A stretch of 64,000 bases of DNA from Albibeggiatoa sp964388965 (lineage in GTDB: Bacteria > Pseudomonadota > Gammaproteobacteria > Beggiatoales > Beggiatoaceae): the NCBI GenBank assembly GCA_964388965.1, contig CAYMCP010000002.1, positions 1 through 64,000 of the forward strand. The letters run 5' to 3'. Positions 35,392-44,378 of the stretch are shown here, piece by piece. The translations under genes and the position numbers were made by a program. The notes beneath the pieces were generated by a model, which saw only the letters and a list, made by a program, of their open reading frames with translations, ran no database searches and was not told the origin of the DNA. The first letter of the stretch is position 1; every line of letters starts with the position of its first letter.

Positions 35392-37140
35392 TTGGAAGGT
35401 AATAGCCTTAATTTAAAAGCAGTTTTTCCGTTTTTAGGATGGTTTAGCAAACTCGATAAACAGACCATACAAATTGATCTGATAGCGGGCATAACGAATG
35501 CTGTCATTGTGTTACCGCAAGGTGTGGCGTATGCGCTGATTGCAGGTATGCCGCCTGAATATGGTTTGTATGCGGCGATTGTGCCTGCGATTATTGCGGC
35601 TTTATTCGGTTCATCTCATCATCTGATTTCAGGTCCCACCGTAGCGATGTCTATTGTTGTATTTAGCACCATTAGCGTATATGCCGAGCCAACTTCCGCT
35701 CAATTTATACAAATGGCATTGACTATGACTTTTCTAGCAGGTTTATTTCAACTTGCATTAGGTTTAGCAAGGTTGGGCACCCTAGTAAATTTTGTTTCAC
35801 ATTCAGTTGTAATTGGTTTTACTGCGGGAGCGGCGGTGATTATTGCCACCAGTCAATTAAAAAATGTATTTGGAGTACATATTCCATCCAGTGAATCATT
35901 TATTCATACTTGGATTGATTTAATTAAATCATTACCAGAAACGAATTACTATACTTTTTTAATTGCAATTGTAACGTTAGCGGTAGCGATTGGTTTTAAA
36001 AAATTTGCCCCTAAATGGCCGGGTATGTTGTTTGCGATGATTGTCGGTGGATTAATGGCATATTTTATGGACGCAGAAGCAAATGGCATTAAATTAGTTG
36101 GAGAAATACCTGCGAGTTTACCACCTTTATCATTGCCTGATTTTTCTATGCAAACCATTAAACAATTGGCACCTGGTGCATTAGCGATTGCCGTGTTAGG
36201 TCTAGTTGAAGCAGTTTCAATTGCTCGTGCCGTTGCAACCCGTTCACAGCAACAAATTGATGGTAATCAAGAGTTTATCGGTCAAGGCTTATCCAATATG
36301 GTGGGACCATTTTTCTCATCTTACGCAGCTTCTGGTTCATTTACGCGCACCGGTGTGAATTATGAAGCAGGCGCAAGAACACCTTTAGCCGCTATTTTTG
36401 CGGGTATTTCATTAGCTTTAATTGTTTTACTGATTGCACCACTCACAGCCTACGTGCCCATTCCTAGTATGGCAGGCATTTTGTTATTGGTTTCTTATGG
36501 ATTAATTGATTTTCACCACATTAAATCCATTATATCAACTAGTCAATCCGAAACCGCAACCCTACTTGTTACATTTTTAGCAACATTATTCTTAGAACTA
36601 GAATTTGCAATTTATGCTGGCGTGTTATTATCATTAGCGTTGTACCTCAATCGCACCTCTAAACCAAATATCGTGCAATTATCCCCCGATCCAGAAGATA
36701 TAAATCATCGCCTAATTAATACTAAAAAGAAAGTATTAGCACAATGTCCACAATTAGAAATTCAACGCTTAGATGGTTCATTATTTTTCGGTGCAGTGAC
36801 TTATGTAAGTAAAAAATGGCAGGAAATCAGTAAAAAACATTTATTGATTCTAAGTAGTGGAATTAATTTTGTAGATGTAGCAGGTGTTGAAACGATTGTG
36901 CAAGAGGCAAAACGCCGTCATCAACAAGGTGGTGGTTTATATTTTGTGAAAATGAAGGCTGAAGCACGTAAATTATTAGAAAAGCCTGAATATGTAAAAT
37001 TTTTTGATGAAGACCATGTTTTTGATAGTAAAAGTGAGGCAATTCAAGCGGTATTTAATCGGTTAGATAAAAATATTTGTCAACGATGTGAACACCGTGT
37101 CTTTCACGAATGTCAGAGTATTCGTAAATTAAAGTCATGA
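35392..37140 (+). CDS. SulP family anion (sulfate) permease with STAS domain
   Basis: This SLC26/SulP transporter has 582 residues, with many membrane segments from about residue 25 to 410 and a C-terminal STAS domain (about 430-560; ILSSGINFVDVAGVETI). Family patterns include GVAYALIAGMPPEYGLYAAIVP, ISGPTVAMSIVV and SGSFTRTGVNYEAGARTPLAA. The extreme C-terminus has a Cys cluster (CQRCEHRVFHECQSI). The start is TTG 35392 with AAGGA 8 nt upstream; a longer frame begins at 35350. Sulfate or bicarbonate are both possible substrates. Confidence 0.9.
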   Translation: MEGNSLNLKAVFPFLGWFSKLDKQTIQIDLIAGITNAVIVLPQGVAYALIAGMPPEYGLYAAIVPAIIAALFGSSHHLISGPTVAMSIVVFSTISVYAEPTSAQFIQMALTMTFLAGLFQLALGLARLGTLVNFVSHSVVIGFTAGAAVIIATSQLKNVFGVHIPSSESFIHTWIDLIKSLPETNYYTFLIAIVTLAVAIGFKKFAPKWPGMLFAMIVGGLMAYFMDAEANGIKLVGEIPASLPPLSLPDFSMQTIKQLAPGALAIAVLGLVEAVSIARAVATRSQQQIDGNQEFIGQGLSNMVGPFFSSYAASGSFTRTGVNYEAGARTPLAAIFAGISLALIVLLIAPLTAYVPIPSMAGILLLVSYGLIDFHHIKSIISTSQSETATLLVTFLATLFLELEFAIYAGVLLSLALYLNRTSKPNIVQLSPDPEDINHRLINTKKKVLAQCPQLEIQRLDGSLFFGAVTYVSKKWQEISKKHLLILSSGINFVDVAGVETIVQEAKRRHQQGGGLYFVKMKAEARKLLEKPEYVKFFDEDHVFDSKSEAIQAVFNRLDKNICQRCEHRVFHECQSIRKLKS

Positions 37141-37203
37141 TATTTTGAACGGTTAGAAATTAAATCTGATACAAGCATAGAAAATTTATCTTGCCTGTGT
37201 TTA

Positions 37204-37959
37204 TCATTCCAAAAATTGGTCTATTAACGGGCAAAATTGATCAAAATGCGATAAAAACGGAATATGTGCTGCTGCGTGTATTTTTTCCACTTTTAGCGTT
37301 GACCAAATTGCTTGGCATGAATTTGCCATTTTTGTTGGTACAAGAGCATCGTGTGTACCTAAACATAGTAAACTAGGCACTTGAATAGCATTTAATTCAT
37401 TGCGTAAATCGGTGTCAGATAGAAATTTTAAACTACTTTGTAGTGCTGTTAATTGAGGATAACCTGATGTATTCAATAAATTATACAGATCGCGTAAATG
37501 ACTTTTTGCTTCTGGGCTATCTTTAACTTGCAGCATTAAAAAACGTTTGAGTGTATTTACCGTATCGACTTGTAAATTTTTGCCAAACTGTTGTAATGCT
37601 GCTGGTTGCATCGCATGTTGCCAATCTGGTTTTTGCTTAAAACAAGGCGAGCTAGCAATTAAAAATAAACGTTGTACGGACTCAGGATGCCAACGAGCCA
37701 TTGCCATTGCAAGCAAACCACCTAGTGACCAACCTACCCAAATTGCATTTTTTGGCAAAGATTCAGCGAAAAGAGGTAATAAGACTTTTAAATCATAATT
37801 ATATAGCGCACTTTTTCCGTGTCCGGGCAAATCTACTTGCCACACTTGATAACGTTGCGCTAAGTACGGAGCGAGCTGATACCAAATACTATGATTAAAA
37901 CCCCAGCCATGTAATAAAACAATAGGCTGTCCGTGTCCTTGTTTAGAAATGTATAACAT
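37204..37959 (-). CDS. bioH: pimeloyl-ACP methyl ester carboxylesterase BioH
   Basis: BioH is an alpha/beta hydrolase that cleaves the methyl ester of pimeloyl-ACP and so ends the BioC/BioH route to the biotin precursor. The 251-residue product has the oxyanion region LLHGWGFNHSIW, nucleophile S78 in GWSLGG, the acid in LGTHDALVP and the His in AAHIPFLSH. These features match BioH well. It lies 11 nt after pncC, in the same direction. bioC and bioFAD are not in the window. Confidence 0.9.
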   Translation of the reverse strand: MLYISKQGHGQPIVLLHGWGFNHSIWYQLAPYLAQRYQVWQVDLPGHGKSALYNYDLKVLLPLFAESLPKNAIWVGWSLGGLLAMAMARWHPESVQRLFLIASSPCFKQKPDWQHAMQPAALQQFGKNLQVDTVNTLKRFLMLQVKDSPEAKSHLRDLYNLLNTSGYPQLTALQSSLKFLSDTDLRNELNAIQVPSLLCLGTHDALVPTKMANSCQAIWSTLKVEKIHAAAHIPFLSHFDQFCPLIDQFLE

Positions 37960-37970
37960 ATTAATTAAAA

Positions 37971-38450
37971 CTAAATTTTAGCGATAAATTCAATTGCTCC
38001 TTGCAGTGCTGCTGCAACAGCTTGTTCTCGCACTTTTTGTCTATTGCCTTGAAATAGAAAGCATTGTGCTATTGATTTCTCTTCGGTTGCCCAAGCGATC
38101 CAAACTGTACCAACTGGTTTTTCTGGTAAGCCTCCGCTAGGACCTGCAATTCCGCTGATTGCAATGCTAAATTGTGCGGCACTGTTTCGTATTGCGCCTT
38201 GAGCCATTGCTAGTACGGTCGCTTCACTCACAGCACCATGCTGGTCTAAAATCTCCTTTGCGACATGTAACATTTCTTGTTTAGATTGATTGGAATAAGT
38301 GACAAATCCCCGATCAAACCATGCAGAACAACCTGCCATTTCAGTTACTTGTTGCGCGACCCAACCACCTGTACAAGATTCGGCAGTCGTTAATTTCCAA
38401 TCGCGTTTTTGTAAATTTTGAGCTAAATCATAAGTAAGTTGTGTAAACAT
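37971..38450 (-). CDS. pncC: nicotinamide-nucleotide amidase PncC (CinA C-terminal family)
   Basis: PncC deamidates nicotinamide mononucleotide to nicotinic acid mononucleotide in NAD recycling. The 159-residue product is the stand-alone CinA C-terminal domain: TTAESCTGGWVAQQVTEMAGCS, GAVSEATVLAMAQGA, SGIAGPSGGLPEKPVGTVW. The gene lies upstream of bioH in a two-gene unit. recA, which often follows CinA genes, is not next to it. Confidence 0.94.
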   Translation of the reverse strand: MFTQLTYDLAQNLQKRDWKLTTAESCTGGWVAQQVTEMAGCSAWFDRGFVTYSNQSKQEMLHVAKEILDQHGAVSEATVLAMAQGAIRNSAAQFSIAISGIAGPSGGLPEKPVGTVWIAWATEEKSIAQCFLFQGNRQKVREQAVAAALQGAIEFIAKI

Positions 38451-38554
38451 TTAGATACTCTATACCTAAAAAATTAAAAACTATCGGTGAAAAATGCCAA
38501 AAATATGACTATATAGCAATAGCACACCATTTTCCCTTTGGAATAGTCGGAATA

Positions 38555-39247
38555 TTAATTTAATGTGCCGGTGACAACCATATAGCGCATATTATCTCCT
38601 TCAAATCCCATTTGAAAAACATTAATAAATACAACAATAAATTCTTCATGGTATGTGTAAACGTCCTGAATACGGTAACGGATTGGACAACCACGCTCAT
38701 TAGGTACATCATTATCTTGTTGTAATATCTTTTGTTTTTTCGTACCTTCATTGATTAAGGTCAATTTCAATTTTTTAGCATTACCAGCACTACCACAATT
38801 AATATTCGTATTTAACTCTTCTAATTTTAGCTGATATTTAATGTTTGGCATATTTGCCAGTGGTGTACCGACCGAAAAACTAACTTGTTTTGCATTAGCA
38901 CTTATATGATTAGGATGTTGTGATACCAATAAATCACCACTATTGCCCGCTTGAATGTCATATTTTTTCAAATGGGTTTGCGCAGCTTGTAAATTTTTGC
39001 TAATGAGTGCAAATAACTGATTACTATCAGGATGATGGTGTTTAATTGGGGCGATAACGTGACGATTTCTTGATACATCAATAAGATGCGATTCAACTAA
39101 TGCAGCATCTTCGCCGTCTGAAATCCAATATTGCTGATAAGCTAAGTAGTTACCCGCTCCAGAAAAACCAATTAATTTCAGTTTCGCCATATCGCCTGCT
39201 AAAACTGAAAAGCTAATTAACGATAATAATACTATAAACCATTTCAT
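38555..39247 (-). CDS. secreted protein, DUF2259-like
   Basis: A 230-residue exported protein with a signal peptide (1-17, cleavage near VLA-GD). The mature start KLKLIGFSGAGNYLAYQQYW...DGED and LIDVSRNRHV matches the pattern of DUF2259 predicted secreted proteins, which open with a WD-like GFS..G.Y.AFE.Y. Function is unknown. It is flanked by pncC (104 nt) and aguA and shows no operon link. Confidence 0.7.
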   Translation of the reverse strand: MKWFIVLLSLISFSVLAGDMAKLKLIGFSGAGNYLAYQQYWISDGEDAALVESHLIDVSRNRHVIAPIKHHHPDSNQLFALISKNLQAAQTHLKKYDIQAGNSGDLLVSQHPNHISANAKQVSFSVGTPLANMPNIKYQLKLEELNTNINCGSAGNAKKLKLTLINEGTKKQKILQQDNDVPNERGCPIRYRIQDVYTYHEEFIVVFINVFQMGFEGDNMRYMVVTGTLN

Positions 39248-39418
39248 TACTACTTTGCTCCTAATTTAAATTTAATTAATAAAATAAAGAAAAATTTTTT
39301 GACATTTTTTGACAGCGTTTTTTAGCTACTTTAAGATGCCGTGAAATTTTTCATCTAACCACGTTTAGCGCAGCCACTTGGGTAATTGCATAAAAAAACT
39401 TGCGATTAATTATTGATT

Positions 39419-40456
39419 TTAACTATTCATAACAAGTTTGGGTTGCTGTTGAGTCATGCAGTGTATGCAACCACCACCATAAACTAAATCTAAGCTTTCA
39501 ACAGGTACAACGCTATGATTTGGAAAAGCTTGTTGAATTTGATTGAGTGCTATATTATCACGTTTTGCGTCATCAAACGTAGGCACGATTACGCCACCAT
39601 TAGCAATATAAAAATTAATATACGATAAAGCTAATCGCCAATCCTTGTCATCACGGCGACTTGGTTGCTCAATTTCAATAATATCTAGTTTTCTACCTTG
39701 CGCGTCGGTAGCTTGACGCAAACGTTGTAAATTATCTTGTAAAATTTCGTAATTGCTATCTTGCTGATCATGGCAAGTCAGCGCAGCAACGACACCCGGA
39801 CGTACAAAACAAGCAACATTATCGATATGTCCAGCCGTTTCATCATCTTCTAACCCTTTGCCTAACCATATAATTTTTTGGATTCCTACATACTGTTTAA
39901 GATAAGTTTCAATTTCAGTAGGACTTAAATTTGGATTGCGATTCGGATTTAATAAACACTCTTCAGTTGTGAGCAAAGTCCCTTCACCGTCTACGTGAAT
40001 CGCACCACCTTCCAAAATAAGCGGCGCGTGATAGCAATCAATTTCTAAATGCGTCAAAATGTTTGTAGCTAATTCAATATCAGCTTTATAATCGCTTAAT
40101 GTTTCTCGATTCTCACCCCAAGCATTAAATCGCCAATTAATTCCTGCTATACCACCTGTATCATTAATCACAAATGTGGCACCAGTATCTCGTAACCAAA
40201 TGTCACTAATAGGAATTTCTATCAGATGAATATTTGGATGTTGGCAATATTCTAATGCTGAATTCATTTGGCGGGAATTCGTTAATAAATAAACCGGCTC
40301 AAATTCGGCAATAGACTGGGCGACTTGGGCAAATGCTCGGCGCGGCTTTTCTAAACCATAAATCCATGTATCTTTACGGTCAGGCCAACCCATCCAACAA
40401 ATTTGATGCGGTGACCATTCAGCAGGCATGTAAAAATTGTGTGGTATCTTGATCAT
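39419..40456 (-). CDS. aguA: agmatine deiminase AguA
   Basis: AguA converts agmatine to N-carbamoylputrescine in polyamine synthesis (arginine decarboxylase route). The 345-residue guanidino-modifying enzyme has MPAEWSPHQICWMGWP, the DTGATFVINDTGG region, ILEGGAIHVDGEGTLLTTEECLLNPNRNP and the catalytic Cys near the C-terminus (C333 in GGGCIHCMTQQQP). The usual Asn in GGGNIHC is Cys here (C330). aguB (carbamoylputrescine amidase), the usual partner, is not adjacent. Confidence 0.94.
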   Translation of the reverse strand: MIKIPHNFYMPAEWSPHQICWMGWPDRKDTWIYGLEKPRRAFAQVAQSIAEFEPVYLLTNSRQMNSALEYCQHPNIHLIEIPISDIWLRDTGATFVINDTGGIAGINWRFNAWGENRETLSDYKADIELATNILTHLEIDCYHAPLILEGGAIHVDGEGTLLTTEECLLNPNRNPNLSPTEIETYLKQYVGIQKIIWLGKGLEDDETAGHIDNVACFVRPGVVAALTCHDQQDSNYEILQDNLQRLRQATDAQGRKLDIIEIEQPSRRDDKDWRLALSYINFYIANGGVIVPTFDDAKRDNIALNQIQQAFPNHSVVPVESLDLVYGGGCIHCMTQQQPKLVMNS

Positions 40457-40515
40457 AGTAAGAAAAATATAGCTAAATTAAAAATTGGCATTATATTCGG
40501 CAATCCGTAAATTGA

Positions 40516-41613
40516 TTAGATGAGTTCTTCGTGCAATAAGGTTAAAATGCGTTGTGCTGTTTTACTATTATTCAGCTCCTCATCTTTATCTAAAACAGTT
40601 ACATCAGTTTCATTATTTTCAGTTTTGAGCTGTACAATGTAATCTTCTTCCAATTCTTTTTTACCAAACAGTTTTGAGAAGAAACCACGCTTTTTGTGTA
40701 AGGTTTCTGGGTCTCGATATTTGACATAATATAAGCCACGTTCATGATTACGATCTTCAACTGTGAAGCCAATTTTGTCTAATGCCAAACCGACTAAACG
40801 CCATGCTTGTTCATAATTTTCATGAATTGTTAAGGTAGAATTTAGATCAGAAATAGTTAAATTTGCACGTTTTGGTTTTGGCTCGTTGATTTTTTCAGCA
40901 ATCATCGCATCAGCTTGAGATTTATCCACACCTAAAAATACCATTAAACGGTTTAACATTTCTGCTTCTAATTCAGGCTCTGGCGGACGGCTACGCCATT
41001 CAAATTGATCCTCACTAAATTCAACCTCTTCCACGCCAGTATGCGTTAAATAAACTTCAGTTGTGCCTGCTTGAATGCCACGCTCTAAACGTGTTCTAAA
41101 TTTATCACGAGTCGGCGCAGAATAGATGAGATCACCCAAAAGTCCCAATAGACGACGCAAGCCATCATGAGGAATGTCCGCACGATTTTCTAACCACACA
41201 GTTTCCATAACACCAATTTGTGGCTCAATACGCTCTAATTCTAAGCCATTGGTTTCCCAAAAATGTTGTACTTTTTTCCAAACGGAACCAATCTCATCTT
41301 TAATTACCAGCCAACGTTTATCAGCATTACGCATTAATTCTATTTTATTGGTTTGTGGCAACACATCTGGTTGACCTGTAATAACAATTTGTGATTCTGG
41401 TTGTTTAAATTCTGAATAAGTCGCTATCCCGTCTTTTTGTGGGATTTGTAGTTGTTCGTCTGTCGTGTAGGTCAAATCTGGTGGTACTTCTAGTGGAGGT
41501 GCAGTAGTGCTCTTACGATAATCTACCTTATCGGATGTTGCATCTAAACCGCGTAGCCAACTACAGCTTGTTAAAAAAACAATAAGGCTTAATAGGGTCA
41601 ACTGACGTATCAT
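40516..41613 (-). CDS. bamC: outer-membrane assembly lipoprotein BamC
   Basis: BamC is a lipoprotein of the BAM complex that inserts beta-barrel proteins into the outer membrane. The 365-residue product has a lipobox at LTSC (Cys17), then the unstructured N-terminal segment with the conserved APPLEVPPDLT, which binds BamD. Two helix-grip domains follow (about 85-215 and 250-365). The BamC call comes from the N-terminal motif and domain layout. dapA, the usual upstream gene, is missing; a small related lipoprotein gene takes its place. Confidence 0.9.
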   Translation of the reverse strand: MIRQLTLLSLIVFLTSCSWLRGLDATSDKVDYRKSTTAPPLEVPPDLTYTTDEQLQIPQKDGIATYSEFKQPESQIVITGQPDVLPQTNKIELMRNADKRWLVIKDEIGSVWKKVQHFWETNGLELERIEPQIGVMETVWLENRADIPHDGLRRLLGLLGDLIYSAPTRDKFRTRLERGIQAGTTEVYLTHTGVEEVEFSEDQFEWRSRPPEPELEAEMLNRLMVFLGVDKSQADAMIAEKINEPKPKRANLTISDLNSTLTIHENYEQAWRLVGLALDKIGFTVEDRNHERGLYYVKYRDPETLHKKRGFFSKLFGKKELEEDYIVQLKTENNETDVTVLDKDEELNNSKTAQRILTLLHEELI

Positions 41614-41638
41614 GTTATTACCTTGAAGAAATAATGAT

Positions 41639-41818
41639 TTATGATTCTGGTGAAATTAAATTAGGAGCGACCTGTAAAGGCGGTAAAGTTTCAGCTTTGT
41701 GATAGCGTGTTTTTTCGTTCCAACCGGATGAGTCTAATTTTTGTACAACAGAATTGACGGAGCTACAACCTGCTGCGACATTCGATAAAGTAAAAATCAA
41801 TAGCCATCTCTTTAACAT
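41639..41818 (-). CDS. small lipoprotein resembling the BamC N-terminus
   Basis: A 59-residue product (ATG 41818; TTG 41824 would add two residues) with a lipobox AAGC. It ends with KAETLPPLQVAPNLISPES, which recalls the APPLEVPPDLT segment of the adjacent bamC product. It is 25 nt upstream of bamC on the same strand. It may be a partial duplication of BamC that keeps only the lipid anchor and BamD-binding-like segment, or an independent small lipoprotein. Confidence 0.6.
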   Translation of the reverse strand: MLKRWLLIFTLSNVAAGCSSVNSVVQKLDSSGWNEKTRYHKAETLPPLQVAPNLISPES

Positions 41819-42139
41819 GTTCAATTCTCTGTATCTAGTGAGTAAATTTTTTGATTCGCTCTAAAAGTCGGATATTTTTATAATATTGAAAACAAAATTT
41901 AATACGCTTTCTGGTCGAGTCAATTTATTTTACACTTATTTATCTGCATTTTCGCTGTTAAGCATTGCCTAAAAAACTTTAAGTTTATATTTTAATTTAT
42001 ATTTAACTACGATTCTAATCAAATTAAACTAGCTAGAATGACCTGTTACAATTTTTCAATTAAAAATTCTTTCTGACTATTCATTGACTTGACAGCAATG
42101 TTACACTGCTCACTAGTTACCAAGTATTAGGAAATCAGT
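41819..42139. other. divergent intergenic region, bamC unit versus egtB
   Basis: About 320 bp of AT-rich sequence with no ORF. It must contain promoters in both directions. A possible -35 TTGACA-like element (TTGACTTGACAGC, 42083-42095) precedes egtB by about 50 nt, but no clear -10 was fixed. Confidence 0.35.
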
Positions 42140-43405
42140 ATGAGTTTATCGAATTCCCTAATTTTGCCAACACAAGCACAACTTTGGCAAGATTATCAGA
42201 CCACGCGCCAAATCACAGAAACCATTTGCAAACCCCTAGAAGTTGAAGATTATGTCATTCAAACGATGCCAGAGGCTAGTCCTACTAAATGGCATTTAGC
42301 TCATGTTACATGGTTTTTTGAGGCATTTTTACTCAAGCCATATTTGCCAAATTATCAGCAATTTCACCCAGATTTCCATTATATTTTTAATTCTTATTAT
42401 CAACAACTTGGAATAATGCATCCTCGTCAAAAGCGTGGTTTATTGTCTCGCCCGGCCGTTGCCGAAATTTATCGCTATAGAGCCTATGTTGACGAAAAAA
42501 TGCAGCAATTAATTGAAATCATGGGGGAACAAGCTGATATTCAACAGCGTGTACTAATCGGTCTCAATCACGAACAACAACATCAAGAGTTATTTTTTAC
42601 CGACATAAAATATAATCTTTCAGTTAATCCACTTTATCCCATTTATCGTGATGATTTACCAAAGCCTCCCAAGATCGTAGCACCTAAGCAACAATGGTAT
42701 CAATACCACGCAGGCATATATGAAATTGGTCAGCACGGACAAAATGAATTTATTTTTGATAATGAATCACCTGCACATCAACAATATATTGATAATTTTC
42801 AACTTAGTTCGCGTTTAGTAACCAATGGCGAATTTATGGAATTCATTGCTGATAGTGGTTATCAATGCCCTGAATTTTGGTTATCTGATGCTTGGTCAAC
42901 TGTACAGCAACAACAATGGCAAGCTCCACTTTATTGGCAACAACGTGATGGTGAATGGTGGCATTTTACCTTATCTGGTTTACAGCCTGTGGATAAAAAT
43001 GCACCAGTATGTCATGTCAGTTATTTTGAAGCTGACGCTTATGCCAGTTGGGCAAATGCGCGTTTACCAACTGAATTTGAATGGGAATTTGCAGCACAAA
43101 ATATTGATATTACTGGTAATTTTTATGAAACTGGCTATTTACAGCCTATTCCCGCGAAAGCTGATAACTTACAACAAATGTTCGGCGATGTGTGGGAATG
43201 GACACGTTCACCTTATGTTGCTTACCCAAACTATCATGCAGCGAAAGGCGCGATTGGTGAATATAACGGTAAATTTATGTGTAATCAATTTGTTTTGCGC
43301 GGGGGTTCCTGTGTGACTGCAAAAAATCATATTCGTTTAACTTATCGTAATTTCTTTTATCCACACGAACGTTGGCAATTTAAAGGTTTCCGACTCGCAC
43401 AATGA
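42140..43405 (+). CDS. egtB: ergothioneine biosynthesis sulfoxide synthase EgtB
   Basis: EgtB is a non-heme iron enzyme that couples oxygen, trimethylhistidine and a thiol donor to form the sulfoxide intermediate of ergothioneine. The 421-residue product joins an N-terminal DinB-like domain to a C-terminal FGE-sulfatase fold. Iron ligands are visible in KWHLAHVTWFFE (His55) and NHEQQHQEL (His144, His148). The C-terminal half has NGEFMEFIADSGYQ, LPTEFEWEFAAQ and FVLRGGSCVT. egtD follows immediately. egtA, egtC and egtE are not seen, so the donor thiol is unresolved. Confidence 0.94.
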   Translation: MSLSNSLILPTQAQLWQDYQTTRQITETICKPLEVEDYVIQTMPEASPTKWHLAHVTWFFEAFLLKPYLPNYQQFHPDFHYIFNSYYQQLGIMHPRQKRGLLSRPAVAEIYRYRAYVDEKMQQLIEIMGEQADIQQRVLIGLNHEQQHQELFFTDIKYNLSVNPLYPIYRDDLPKPPKIVAPKQQWYQYHAGIYEIGQHGQNEFIFDNESPAHQQYIDNFQLSSRLVTNGEFMEFIADSGYQCPEFWLSDAWSTVQQQQWQAPLYWQQRDGEWWHFTLSGLQPVDKNAPVCHVSYFEADAYASWANARLPTEFEWEFAAQNIDITGNFYETGYLQPIPAKADNLQQMFGDVWEWTRSPYVAYPNYHAAKGAIGEYNGKFMCNQFVLRGGSCVTAKNHIRLTYRNFFYPHERWQFKGFRLAQ

Positions 43406-43416
43406 GGCATAGACAC

Positions 43417-44376
43417 ATGGCTAATGACATGATCCATTTTTACGACTTACACCCGCCAATGGCTGATTTTAAGCAAGAAGTATTGGATGGCTTACAAGCT
43501 CATCCTAAAGCTTTATCACCTAAATTTCTTTACGACAAAAAAGGCTCGGTTTTATTTGATCAAATTACAGCCCTTCCAGAGTATTATCCAACTCGTGCCG
43601 AATTAGATATTTTACAGACTCATTGTGATGAAATGGCGGAGTTATTAGGTGAACGTTGTTTATTGGTTGAATTAGGCAGCGGCAGCAGTCAAAAAATTCG
43701 TACTTTGCTGCAAGTCATCAAACCTGCTGCGTATATGCCAATGGATATTTCTAAGCAACATTTGCTTGATGCGGCGCAGACACTATCCAAAGATTATCCT
43801 AATTTAGAAATCCATGCGACTTGTACGGATTATTCCAACGAGTTTGAATTACCTTATCAGCCTCAACATTTATCTCGTGTAGCTTTTTTTCCTGGGTCAA
43901 GTATTGGTAATTTTGAGCCAGATGAAGCTAAAACGCTATTAGAGCGGGTAGCAAAATCTTTGGATAAAGCGGGTAGGCTACTAGTTGGTGTGGATTTAAA
44001 AAAGGATGCAGAGGTATTAAATGCCGCTTATAACGATGAGCAAGGTATCACTGCCGCATTTAATTTGAACTTGTTGGATAGAATCAATCGGGAATTGTCG
44101 GGTAATTTTGATTTAGATAATTTTGCGCATCATGCTTTTTATAATGAGCAGCAGAGTCGAGTTGAAATGCACTTAGTTAGTCAAACGACACAAAAAGCTT
44201 CGGTTGGAGAGCAGGTTTTTCAATTCTCAACAGGTGAAACAATTCATACTGAAAGCTCTTATAAATATAATATTGAGCAATTTCATCAATTAGCACAACA
44301 AGCAGGCTTTAGAGCTGTGAAATCTTGGACTGATGAGCAACACCTGTTTAGTGTGCATTGTTTGGAGGTGGCGTAG
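43417..44376 (+). CDS. egtD: L-histidine N-alpha-methyltransferase EgtD
   Basis: EgtD trimethylates histidine to hercynine, the first step of ergothioneine synthesis. With ATG 43417 (GAGG 8 nt upstream) it has 319 residues; ATG 43402 overlaps egtB by 4 nt and is an alternative. Family patterns are PKFLYDKKGSVLFDQITALPEYYPTR, the SAM-binding LVELGSGSSQKI, FFPGSSIGNFEP and HTESSYKY near the C-terminus. The DnaA-box cluster begins 2 nt after the stop. Confidence 0.95.
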   Translation: MANDMIHFYDLHPPMADFKQEVLDGLQAHPKALSPKFLYDKKGSVLFDQITALPEYYPTRAELDILQTHCDEMAELLGERCLLVELGSGSSQKIRTLLQVIKPAAYMPMDISKQHLLDAAQTLSKDYPNLEIHATCTDYSNEFELPYQPQHLSRVAFFPGSSIGNFEPDEAKTLLERVAKSLDKAGRLLVGVDLKKDAEVLNAAYNDEQGITAAFNLNLLDRINRELSGNFDLDNFAHHAFYNEQQSRVEMHLVSQTTQKASVGEQVFQFSTGETIHTESSYKYNIEQFHQLAQQAGFRAVKSWTDEQHLFSVHCLEVA

Positions 44377-44378
44377 AG

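Noticed and set aside
43402..43416. ATG at 43402 as the egtD start
   Set aside because: It lacks a Shine-Dalgarno, whereas ATG 43417 has GAGG at good spacing and gives the usual protein length.
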